The translations under genes and the position numbers were made by a program. The notes beneath the pieces are model-generated. The model was not told where the DNA came from and searched no databases. It worked only from the letters and a program-made list of their open reading frames with translations. From positions 2,294,001 to 2,358,000 of the forward strand of contig NZ_CP049866.1 of NCBI RefSeq assembly GCF_011300215.1: a stretch of 64,000 nt of DNA, in the 5' to 3' direction. This document shows positions 46,909-55,418 of the stretch, piece after piece. The DNA comes from Nocardioides piscis (GTDB lineage Bacteria; Actinomycetota; Actinomycetes; Propionibacteriales; Nocardioidaceae). Numbering within the stretch: the first letter of the stretch is position 1; each line of letters opens with the position of its first letter.

Positions 46909-47670
46909 TCAGGCGATCGTCATACCGCCGTCGACCGGCAGGGTCTGGCCGGTGATGTAGCCCGCCGCGGGGGAGGCGAGGAACACGGCGGTCGCTGCCA
47001 GCTCGGCGAGGTCGCCCTTGCGCCGCGCCGGAACCCGCTGCATCGCGAGGTCGAGGTAGCCGTCGGGATAGGTGTCGGTCATCTCGCTCTCGAAGAACCC
47101 GGGGGCGATCGAGTTGACCCGGATGCCCTTGCGCTCCATCCACTGCTGGGCGAGGTCGCGGGTGAGGCCGTCGAGACCCGCCTTGGAGGCGCTGTACGCC
47201 GCCTGCGGCAGCCCGCCGGTCGTGATCCCGAGGACAGAGGAGATGTTGATGATCGACGAGCCGGGCTTCATCACGCGCCCGCAGGCCTGGGCCATCCAGT
47301 AGGCGCCGTTGAGGTTGACGTCGATGACGGAGCGGAACTGCCCGGGCGTCTCGCGGGTCGCGGGTACGGCGGTACCGACCCCGGCGTTGTTGACCAGCAC
47401 GTCGACCCCGCCCAGCTCGGCCACGGCGGCGTCCACGAGGGCCTGGCACTGGTCCGGGTCGGAGACGTCGGTGGCCACGGTCAGAGCCCGGCGGCCGGTC
47501 GCTTCGACGAGGGCGGCGGTGTCGGCCAGCTTGTCGACGCGCCTGGCCCCCAGCACGACGTCGGCACCCGCCTCGGCCAGGCCGCGCGCGAACGCGACAC
47601 CCAGCCCGCTCGAGGCGCCGGTGACGATGGCGACCTTGCCGTCCAGGCGAAACATCTCAGGAGTGGTCAT
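46909..47670 (-). CDS. Short-chain dehydrogenase/reductase
   Basis: A 253-residue classical SDR. It has the cofactor loop VTGASSGLGVAFARGLAEAG, the NNAGVG motif, the catalytic Ser in INISSVLG, and YSASKAG (Tyr-x3-Lys). The Asp/Arg pattern after beta-2 (GARRVDKLAD) would suit NADP(H). Substrate unknown. ATG 47670 is seven bases after TAGGGT. It is convergent with the MFS gene, with four bases between the stops. Confidence 0.9.
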   Translation of the reverse strand: MTTPEMFRLDGKVAIVTGASSGLGVAFARGLAEAGADVVLGARRVDKLADTAALVEATGRRALTVATDVSDPDQCQALVDAAVAELGGVDVLVNNAGVGTAVPATRETPGQFRSVIDVNLNGAYWMAQACGRVMKPGSSIINISSVLGITTGGLPQAAYSASKAGLDGLTRDLAQQWMERKGIRVNSIAPGFFESEMTDTYPDGYLDLAMQRVPARRKGDLAELAATAVFLASPAAGYITGQTLPVDGGMTIA

Positions 47671-47677
47671 GGCGCTC

Positions 47678-47683
47678 ACCCTA
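47678..47683 (-). promoter_or_regulatory. -10 box, leaderless start of the SDR gene
   Basis: TAGGGT on the minus strand, seven bases before ATG 47670. Confidence 0.5.
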
Positions 47684-47781
47684 GGACGGCCCTGAGCCGA
47701 CCCCGGTTCGACCCCGACCAGGGATGGTTTCGACCCATCGCCGTGGTTGAGTTGACGTTGACACAACCTCAGGAGGTTCCC

Positions 47782-48168
47782 ATGAGCCAGCCCAACCCCT
47801 ACGCCCAGTCGCAGACCCCCATCTCTCCCGGCCAGGAGCGCACTCTCGGCGCCGTGGCGCACGGGGTCCCACTGGCCGCGATGGTGCTCTCCGCCGGCCT
47901 GCTCGGATTCGTCGGATCACTGATCATCTACATGCTCTACAAGGACCGCGGCCCGTTCGTGCGCCAGCACGCGGCCAACTCGCTCAACGTCCAGATCTTC
48001 GCCGGCATCATCATGCTCGTCTCGCTGCCGCTGATGCTCGTCCTGGTCGGCTTCCTCACGTTCGGGCTGGCCTTCGTCCTCGCCTTCGTCCTGCACGTGA
48101 TCGGCGCGATCAAGGCCAACAACGGCGAGTGGTGGGACCCGCCGATGACCCCGCGCTTCGTCCGCTGA
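47782..48168 (+). CDS. DUF4870 membrane protein
   Basis: A 128-residue protein. The Pro/Gln/Ser N-terminus (MSQPNPYAQSQTPISPGQER) is followed by TLGAVAHGVPLAAMVLSAGL, YMLYKDRGPFVRQHAANSLN and hydrophobic helices ending in HVIGAIKANNGEWWDPPMTP. This is the DUF4870 pattern (three to four membrane segments). AGGAGG lies at 47771-47776, five bases before the ATG. Function unknown. The stop is 35 bases before the leuS leader peptide. Confidence 0.8.
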   Translation: MSQPNPYAQSQTPISPGQERTLGAVAHGVPLAAMVLSAGLLGFVGSLIIYMLYKDRGPFVRQHAANSLNVQIFAGIIMLVSLPLMLVLVGFLTFGLAFVLAFVLHVIGAIKANNGEWWDPPMTPRFVR

Positions 48169-48191
48169 GGCGGCCGCGTGCTCATGGGCGC

Positions 48192-48197
48192 TAGAAT
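48192..48197 (+). promoter_or_regulatory. -10 box of the leuS leader transcript
   Basis: TAGAAT, six bases before the leader-peptide ATG 48204. Confidence 0.6.
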
Positions 48198-48203
48198 GCG
48201 CCC

Positions 48204-48242
48204 ATGAGCATGCGAGCCCTGCTTCTTGGCCAGCCGCGCTGA
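48204..48242 (+). CDS. Leucine leader peptide of the leuS attenuator
   Basis: ATG to TGA encodes the 12 residues [12 protein letters not shown]. Three consecutive Leu codons read CTG CTT CTT; CTT is rare in this GC-rich genome. The ATG lies six bases after a TAGAAT box, so the transcript is probably leaderless and starts directly with the leader. A stem and an intrinsic terminator follow before leuS. Too short for gene callers. An alternative in-frame start is ATG 48210. Confidence 0.8.
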   Translation: MSMRALLLGQPR

Positions 48243-48294
48243 CACCTCCTTGAAGAGAGTCAACGCGGCCACCCCTCCATGCGAGGGGTTTTTT
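48232..48294 (+). promoter_or_regulatory. leuS attenuator: competing stem plus terminator
   Basis: Stem A:B pairs 48232-48243 (AGCCGCGCTGAC) with 48259-48270 (GTCAACGCGGCC); its 5' arm spans the end and stop codon of the leader peptide. The terminator stem follows immediately. A ribosome stalled at the Leu codons (48219-48227) would cover the 5' arm of A:B. An alternative pairing of 48242-48248 (ACACCTC) with 48283-48289 (GAGGGGT), with one mismatch, could then act as antiterminator. The stems are seen; the switch logic is inference. Confidence 0.65.
48271..48294 (+). terminator. Intrinsic terminator in the leuS leader
   Basis: ACCCCTC pairs with GAGGGGT around the loop CATGC, followed by a run of six T (48289-48294). 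It lies 30 bases before the leuS ATG, so it must be conditional. It is the clearest T-run terminator in the window. Confidence 0.85.
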
Positions 48295-48324
48295 CATGTC
48301 AGCAGCAGGAGGATCGAGGAGACG

Positions 48325-50850
48325 ATGAGCCAGACGCACGAGACACCGCCCGGGGGCGAGCACGCCTCGACACCCGACGCCGAGGCGCCCCAGTCCTATG
48401 ACGTGGAGGCCGTCCAGGCCAAGTGGCAACCCGTCTGGGAGGAGCTCGAGCCGTTCCGGGCCGACGACGAGGTCGTGCGTTCCGGGCAGCGCGAGAAGCG
48501 CTACGCGCTGACGATGTTCCCCTACCCCAGCGGCGACCTGCACATGGGTCATGCCGAGGTCACCGCTCTGCACGACGTGCTGGCGCGCTACTGGTGGCAG
48601 CGTGGCTACGAGGTCCTCAACCCCATGGGCTGGGACTCCTTCGGCCTGCCCGCCGAGAACGCCGCGATCAAGAACGACGCCCATCCGGCCGACTACACCT
48701 ACGGCAACATCGAGACCCAGCTCGAGTCGTTCAAGAAGTATGCCGTCAGCTTCGACTGGTCGCGCCGGTTCAACACCTCCGACCCCGACTACTACCGCTG
48801 GACCCAGTGGCTGTTCCTGCGGATGCACGAGCAGGGCCTTGCCTACCGCAAGAACTCCCCGGTCAACTGGTGCCCCAACGACCAGACGGTGCTGGCCAAC
48901 GAGCAGGTCGTCGACGGCGCCTGCGAGCGCTGCGGCGCCGAGGTGACCAAGCGCGAGCTGACCCAGTGGTACTTCCGCACCACGGCCTACGCCCAGGAGC
49001 TGCTCGACTCCCTCGACGACCTGCAGCCCACCTGGTCGGACAAGGTCGTCAACGCGCAGCGCAACTGGATCGGACGCTCCGAGGGAGCCCACGTCGACTT
49101 CGTGGTCGACGGCCGGGACGAGCCGCTGACGGTCTACACGACCCGTCCGGACACCCTCTTCGGCGCGACCTTCATGGTGGTCGCGGCCGACGCGCCGCTC
49201 GCGGCCGAGCTGGTCACGTCCGAGCAGCTGCCGGCGCTGGACGACTACCTGGTCGAGGTGCGCAAGGAGACCGACATCGACCGGCTCGCCACCGACCGGC
49301 CCAAGACCGGCGTGTTCCTGGGCGTGCACGCGACCAACCCGCTGACGGGAGAGAAGATCCCGGTCTACGCCGCCGACTACGTGCTCGCCGACTACGGCAC
49401 CGGCGCGATCATGGCGGTGCCCGGCCAGGACCAGCGCGACTGGGACTTCGCCCAGGTCTTCGACCTGCCGATCATCCGCACCGTCCAGCCGCCGGCCGAC
49501 TTCGACGGCGATGCCTTCACCGGTGACGGGCCGGCGATCAACTCCGCCAACGACGAGATCGACCTGTCCGGCATGGGCGTCGCCGAGGCGAAGTCGACCA
49601 CCATCGACTACCTGGAGCGCCAGGGGCTGGGCCGGGGGACGGTCAACTTCCGCCTGCGTGACTGGCTGGTGTCGCGACAGCGCTACTGGGGCCCGCCCAT
49701 CCCGATCATCCACTGCCCCACGTGTGGCGAGGTGCCGGTCCCCGATGACCAGCTGCCCGTCGAGCTGCCAGAGCTGCGAGGCGCCGACCTCAAGCCCAAG
49801 GGGGTCTCGCCCCTCGGCGGCGCCGAGGAGTGGGTCAACGTGACCTGCCCGACGTGCGGGGGAGCGGCAACCCGCGACACCGACACCCTCGACACCTTCG
49901 TCGACTCGTCGTGGTACTTCCTGCGCTACGTCTCGCCGCACGACGACACCCAGGCGTTCGACTCCGACCTGATCAACATGTGGGGCCCGTGCGACATCTA
50001 CATCGGCGGCGACGAGCACGCCGTCCTCCACCTGCTCTATGCCCGGTTCTTCACCAAGGCCCTGCGCGACATGGGGCTCGTGTCGTTCGGTGAGCCCTTC
50101 TCGGCATACCTCTCCCAGGGCAAGGTCATCAACAACGGCCGCAAGATGAGCAAGTCGCTGGGCAACGGCGTCAGCCTGGGTGGACAGCTCGCCGAGTTCG
50201 GTGTGGACGCGGTGCGGCTGACCCTGGTCTTCGCGAGCCCGCCGGAGGACAACATCGACTGGGCGGACGTCTCGCCGAGCGGGTCGCTGAAGTTCCTGCA
50301 GCGTGCGTGGCGGCTCAGTGGTGACGTGACCTCGGAGCCCGGCGCCGCGCCGGCCGAGGGCGACGTCGCGCTGCGGCGGATCACCCACAAGACGGTGCAC
50401 GATGCCGCGCACCTGGTCGAGGCCTACCGCTTCAACGTGATGGTCGCGCGCACCATGGAGCTGGTCAACGCCACCCGCAAGGCGATCGACTCGGGGTGCG
50501 GCCCGGCCGACCCGGCCGTGCGCGAGGCCGTCGAGGCGGTCGCGATCCTGCTGTCGCTGGTGGCGCCGTACGTCGCCGAGGAGATGTGGGAGCGCCTCGG
50601 GCACCAGCCGACGGTTGCTCGTGCCGGGTGGCCCGTGGTCGACGAGGCCTTGCTCGTCGAGGAGTCGGTGATCGCCGTCGTGCAGCTCAAGGGCAAGGTC
50701 AAGGCCCGTCTCGAGGTCTCGCCCGACATCTCCGAGGCCGACCTGGAGGCCGCCGCGCTGGCGGACCCGGCGGTCGTGCGCGCCCTGGACGGCGAGACCG
50801 TGCGCAAGGTGATCGTGCGGGCGCCCAAGCTCGTCAACATCGTCGTCTAG
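48325..50850 (+). CDS. leuS: Leucyl-tRNA synthetase
   Basis: An 841-residue class I synthetase that charges tRNA-Leu. It has the HIGH-type motif in [14 protein letters not shown], a zinc-type Cys cluster (CPNDQ to CERCG), an editing domain ([40 protein letters not shown]), and KMSKS in [13 protein letters not shown]. The C-terminal anticodon-binding region ends [14 protein letters not shown] 48325 has AGGAGG at 48307-48312 and GGAG at 48318-48321. Expression is probably set by the leader-peptide attenuator upstream, sensing charged tRNA-Leu. Confidence 0.97.
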   Translation: MSQTHETPPGGEHASTPDAEAPQSYDVEAVQAKWQPVWEELEPFRADDEVVRSGQREKRYALTMFPYPSGDLHMGHAEVTALHDVLARYWWQRGYEVLNPMGWDSFGLPAENAAIKNDAHPADYTYGNIETQLESFKKYAVSFDWSRRFNTSDPDYYRWTQWLFLRMHEQGLAYRKNSPVNWCPNDQTVLANEQVVDGACERCGAEVTKRELTQWYFRTTAYAQELLDSLDDLQPTWSDKVVNAQRNWIGRSEGAHVDFVVDGRDEPLTVYTTRPDTLFGATFMVVAADAPLAAELVTSEQLPALDDYLVEVRKETDIDRLATDRPKTGVFLGVHATNPLTGEKIPVYAADYVLADYGTGAIMAVPGQDQRDWDFAQVFDLPIIRTVQPPADFDGDAFTGDGPAINSANDEIDLSGMGVAEAKSTTIDYLERQGLGRGTVNFRLRDWLVSRQRYWGPPIPIIHCPTCGEVPVPDDQLPVELPELRGADLKPKGVSPLGGAEEWVNVTCPTCGGAATRDTDTLDTFVDSSWYFLRYVSPHDDTQAFDSDLINMWGPCDIYIGGDEHAVLHLLYARFFTKALRDMGLVSFGEPFSAYLSQGKVINNGRKMSKSLGNGVSLGGQLAEFGVDAVRLTLVFASPPEDNIDWADVSPSGSLKFLQRAWRLSGDVTSEPGAAPAEGDVALRRITHKTVHDAAHLVEAYRFNVMVARTMELVNATRKAIDSGCGPADPAVREAVEAVAILLSLVAPYVAEEMWERLGHQPTVARAGWPVVDEALLVEESVIAVVQLKGKVKARLEVSPDISEADLEAAALADPAVVRALDGETVRKVIVRAPKLVNIVV

Positions 50851-50867
50851 AACCATCCGAGATCGAT

Positions 50868-50897
50868 CCGGCCCCGCGGCAAGCGCCGCGGGGCCGG
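50868..50897. terminator. Hairpin terminator between leuS and the convergent peptidase gene
   Basis: A perfect 13-base inverted repeat, CCGGCCCCGCGGC with GCCGCGGGGCCGG, around the loop AAGC. No T-run follows, as is usual in high-GC actinobacteria. It can serve both convergent genes. Confidence 0.75.
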
Positions 50898-50915
50898 AGT
50901 CCTTGGTGCGATCGG

Positions 50916-52478
<1,563 letters not shown>

Positions 52479-52556
52479 CAAGGGTTCCTTCCCGAGAAAG
52501 ATGGACATCGCCGACCATGCGCGACTCTCTCTCCCCACGGCAAGGGTGGAGCTGTC

Positions 52557-52569
52557 GTTAACAGTTAAC
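52557..52569. promoter_or_regulatory. Candidate operator, doubled GTTAAC palindrome
   Basis: GTTAACAGTTAAC is two perfect GTTAAC palindromes separated by one A, in otherwise GC-rich DNA. It lies over the XRE stop codon and 79 bases before the peptidase start, a fitting place for a regulator site. No protein is known to bind it. Confidence 0.4.
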
Positions 52570-53464
52570 TCCCGGCTCCGGGCCCGTCGTCGTGCCAGTC
52601 CCAGCGGATGCCGGTGGTCCCCGGTGTCGCGTCGGTGTGCGCGAGGTGCGCCCGGTGTTCCCGGTCGAGCCCGATCACGGTGCGGGTCTCCTCGGTGACG
52701 GCCGCCACCTCGTGGGGGAGGGCATCTGGATGGAACTCGACCTGCAGGAGGTATTCGCGCATCGGCATCCTCAGTCGCCGGGTGTACTGCGACTCCAGCG
52801 GTCCCGGGGACGACGAGATGACCTCGTACTCCACGACCACGGTCTCGCCCCGGCTCAGGGGGTGGTGGAACACCAGCTCGGCACCGGCGACGCCGTGCTC
52901 GGCGCTCCTGACCGTCCGGCGCACCTCGCAGCCCTGGACAGCGCGGAAGTCGGGGGGCGCAACCCCGCGGTCGTCCTGGAAGTGGATCACCACCCTCCTG
53001 TCGGGTCCGTCGCAGCGGGCCCGCATCACCTGTCGCACGGTCAGTCGTGCCTGGCGACGGTCCGCCCCCAGCCTGACGACGTCGTGCAGGGTCACCCGGT
53101 CCAGCTCGAGGTCCCACCGCGTGTCGAGCTGTTCCAGCACCTCGGCCACGGGCGGCTCGGGCCACAGGGCGCGAAGGTCCTGGGCGGCGCACCGCCGGGG
53201 CCGGTCCCGGGTCAGGGGAAGCATGTTGCCCAGCTGGCCGGGGCTCAGGGCGAGCACCTCCTCGAGGTGCGGGATGGCGGCGATGGAGGCCTTGCGCCCG
53301 GGCAGGCTGCGGCCGGACTGCCAATAGCTCAGGGTCGCGACGCTGACGACGACACCGCGTTGGTCGAGGTGGTCACGGATGCGCTCGAGACCCAGGCCGC
53401 GTCGATCGATGGCGCGGCGCAGCTCGTCGGCGAAGCTCCCGGAAGCAACGGACATCTCGCACAT
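52565..53464 (-). CDS. XRE-family helix-turn-helix protein
   Basis: A 299-residue protein with an N-terminal Cro/CI-type helix-turn-helix (about 8-70; FADELRRAIDRRGLGLERIR, VVSVATLSYWQSGRSLPGRK). A C-terminal part of about 220 residues, with no family I recognise, is rich in beta strands (QARLTVRQVMRARCDGPDRR, GETVVVEYEVISSSPGPLES). ATG 53464 (MCEMSVASGS) was chosen; ATG 53455 is an alternative. It is divergent from degV with 55 bases between. The long C-terminal domain may be a ligand or partner sensor, which is inference. Confidence 0.78.
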   Translation of the reverse strand: MCEMSVASGSFADELRRAIDRRGLGLERIRDHLDQRGVVVSVATLSYWQSGRSLPGRKASIAAIPHLEEVLALSPGQLGNMLPLTRDRPRRCAAQDLRALWPEPPVAEVLEQLDTRWDLELDRVTLHDVVRLGADRRQARLTVRQVMRARCDGPDRRVVIHFQDDRGVAPPDFRAVQGCEVRRTVRSAEHGVAGAELVFHHPLSRGETVVVEYEVISSSPGPLESQYTRRLRMPMREYLLQVEFHPDALPHEVAAVTEETRTVIGLDREHRAHLAHTDATPGTTGIRWDWHDDGPGAGS

Positions 53465-53506
53465 CAAAGCCTCTGTCGACGCGCTCGGCAACCGGGGGTG
53501 ACCCAC

Positions 53507-53512
53507 TAACCT
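53507..53512 (+). promoter_or_regulatory. -10 box, leaderless start of degV
   Basis: TAACCT, seven bases before GTG 53520. Confidence 0.5.
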
Positions 53513-53519
53513 CTGCGTT

Positions 53520-54407
53520 GTGCCCGGAACCGTGATCGTCACCGACTCCACCGCGAGCATCCCGCTGTCCCAGGCCGAGGAGCGCGGGATCGTCGTGGTC
53601 CCCCTCCAGGTCGTGATCGGCGCGAAGGTCTATGACGAGGGGCCGGACGGTGCGACCCCCGAGCTGGTGGCCCGAGCTCTCTCGGACTTCGTCCCCGTCA
53701 GCACGTCGCGGCCCAATCCTGCGGAGATGGTCGAGGTCTATGAGCGACTTGCCCGGGAGGGGGCCGAGGAGATCCTCTCGATCCACCTGTCGGGTGACAT
53801 GAGCGGCACGTTCGAGTCGGCCCAGCTGGCCGGACGCCAGGTCGACATCCCCGTCACGCTGGTCGACAGCCGCCAGGTGGGGGTCGCCACCGGCTATGCG
53901 GCCCTCTCGGCCGCGGACGTCCTCGACGCCGGAGGCACGACCGCACAGGCCGCGCGGGCGGCCCGGATCCGTGCAGGCAACGCGACCTCGCTCTTCTATG
54001 TCGACACCTTGGAATACCTCCGCCGCGGTGGTCGCATCGGTGCTGCGGCCGCGATCCTGGGCGGCGCCCTCTCGGTCAAGCCGCTGCTCACGATCTCCGA
54101 CGGCAAGGTGGCCAACCTGGAGAAGGTCCGGACCGGCTCGCGCGCGCTGACGCGCCTGGAGGACCTCGCCGTCGAGGCGGCAGCAGACCTGCAGGTCGAC
54201 GTGTGTGTCTCACACCTGGCCAACCCTGACCGTGCCGAGCAGCTGGCTGCACGTCTTCGCGATCGGCTCTCGGACAACCTCTGCGAGCGCGAGATCTGGT
54301 GCGGTGAGCTCGGGGCAGTGCTCGGCGCCCACGTGGGTCCGGGCATGGTCGCGGTGTGCGTCGCGCCGCGCCTGCGTGACGAAACGACGGCGGTGGCGCC
54401 CCACTGA
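53520..54407 (+). CDS. DegV family fatty-acid-binding protein
   Basis: A 295-residue FakB/DegV-like protein. It starts VIVTDSTASIPLSQAEERGI and has STSRPNPAEMVEVYERL, HLSGDMSGTFESAQLA and VDTLEYLRRGGRIGAAAAIL, all lipid-pocket motifs. Homologues bind a fatty acid for phosphorylation by FakA or for transfer. The GTG is seven bases after TAACCT. It heads the degV-comEA-comEC-holA series, as in mycobacteria. Confidence 0.92.
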   Translation: MPGTVIVTDSTASIPLSQAEERGIVVVPLQVVIGAKVYDEGPDGATPELVARALSDFVPVSTSRPNPAEMVEVYERLAREGAEEILSIHLSGDMSGTFESAQLAGRQVDIPVTLVDSRQVGVATGYAALSAADVLDAGGTTAQAARAARIRAGNATSLFYVDTLEYLRRGGRIGAAAAILGGALSVKPLLTISDGKVANLEKVRTGSRALTRLEDLAVEAAADLQVDVCVSHLANPDRAEQLAARLRDRLSDNLCEREIWCGELGAVLGAHVGPGMVAVCVAPRLRDETTAVAPH

Positions 54408-54418
54408 CGCGCGACCTG

Positions 54419-54455
54419 CCTGTGGACGGCGCCCCGTCCGCGGGTTGTCCACAGG
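54419..54455. other. Inverted pair of DnaA-box-like sites / hairpin after degV
   Basis: CCTGTGGAC (54419-54427) and GTCCACAGG (54447-54455) form a perfect 9-base inverted repeat. The right arm includes TTGTCCACA, the DnaA-box form preferred in GC-rich actinobacteria; the left arm reads CCGTCCACA on the other strand. It could be a titration site for DnaA or simply the degV terminator. Confidence 0.45.
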
Positions 54456-54493
54456 ATGCTGTCCGGTCGGTGGCTCTAACGGTCGAGGCTTCC

Positions 54494-54499
54494 TAGGTT
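54494..54499 (+). promoter_or_regulatory. -10 box, leaderless start of comEA
   Basis: TAGGTT, six bases before ATG 54506. Confidence 0.5.
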
Positions 54500-54505
54500 C
54501 GGGGA

Positions 54506-55411
54506 ATGCGCCCTCGCAACACGACCGGACCCACCGGTGACGACCACGCCGAGGCGGTGTCGCGACGACTGGCCACCCTGAGTGCCGAGCTCGCCGCAGT
54601 GCGTGGCGACCCGCCCGTCCAGCACCGGCACACCCAGCTGCGCGAGCTGCCGCGACCGGCCTCTGTGGCAACGCCTGCGCCTGCGCCTGCGACGGCGGTG
54701 CCGGTGCCGGGCCGACATGCCTGCCGAGGGCGGCTCGGCGGCGCCGTGGACGACCTGTCCTCCAGGCTGCCGTTGCGTGCGGCACACGTCGCCGCAGTGT
54801 CGGCGCTGATCGCTGTCGCGGTCGGGCTCGCGGCCTGGTTCGCCGTCCGGTCCGAGCCCGAGCCGGTGCCCGAGCTGGTGCCGGCCAGCGAGCCCTTGGC
54901 GTCGGTGTCCCCGGTGCAGCCGGGCGCCTCAGCGGTCGGACCACCGACCGGTGAGGATGCCGGGAGCGGCGAGGTGACGGTCGACGTGGCCGGGAAGGTT
55001 CGACGTCCGGGGATCGCGGTGCTCGCGGCCGGTTCTCGGGTGGTGGACGCGCTGGAGGCGGCGGGCGGTGCGCGGCGCGGGGTCGACCTGAGCTCGCTCA
55101 ACCTGGCGCGACCGCTGATCGACGGCGAGCAGGTCCTCGTGGGCGTGCCGACCCAGCCGGGGGCCATCGGCGAGCTGGGGTCCGCAGGCGCCGCGGGGGA
55201 GGTGCCGGGTGCCGGCGGACCGCTGGTCAACCTCAACACCGCCGACCTCACCACCCTGGAGACCCTGCCCGGCGTCGGTCCGGTGACCGCAGAGGCCATC
55301 ATCGGCTGGCGCACGGAGCACGGCGGCTTCACCGCCGTCGCCGAGCTCCTCGAGGTCGACGGCATCGGGGACGCGACCCTGGCCGACATCGCGCCGCACG
55401 TCACGCTCTGA
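54506..55411 (+). CDS. comEA: ComEA family DNA-binding protein
   Basis: A 301-residue membrane-anchored protein. The polar N-terminus (about 95 residues) is followed by one transmembrane helix (VAAVSALIAVAVGLAAWFAV), a Pro/Glu-rich linker, an SLBB-type domain (VDVAGKVRRPGIAVLAAGSR) and a C-terminal helix-hairpin-helix (VNLNTADLTTLETLPGVGPV, GWRTEHGGFTAVAELLEVDG) that binds DNA. It acts with ComEC in DNA uptake. The ATG is six bases after TAGGTT. Confidence 0.93.
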   Translation: MRPRNTTGPTGDDHAEAVSRRLATLSAELAAVRGDPPVQHRHTQLRELPRPASVATPAPAPATAVPVPGRHACRGRLGGAVDDLSSRLPLRAAHVAAVSALIAVAVGLAAWFAVRSEPEPVPELVPASEPLASVSPVQPGASAVGPPTGEDAGSGEVTVDVAGKVRRPGIAVLAAGSRVVDALEAAGGARRGVDLSSLNLARPLIDGEQVLVGVPTQPGAIGELGSAGAAGEVPGAGGPLVNLNTADLTTLETLPGVGPVTAEAIIGWRTEHGGFTAVAELLEVDGIGDATLADIAPHVTL

Positions 55412-55418
55412 GCGGCGG

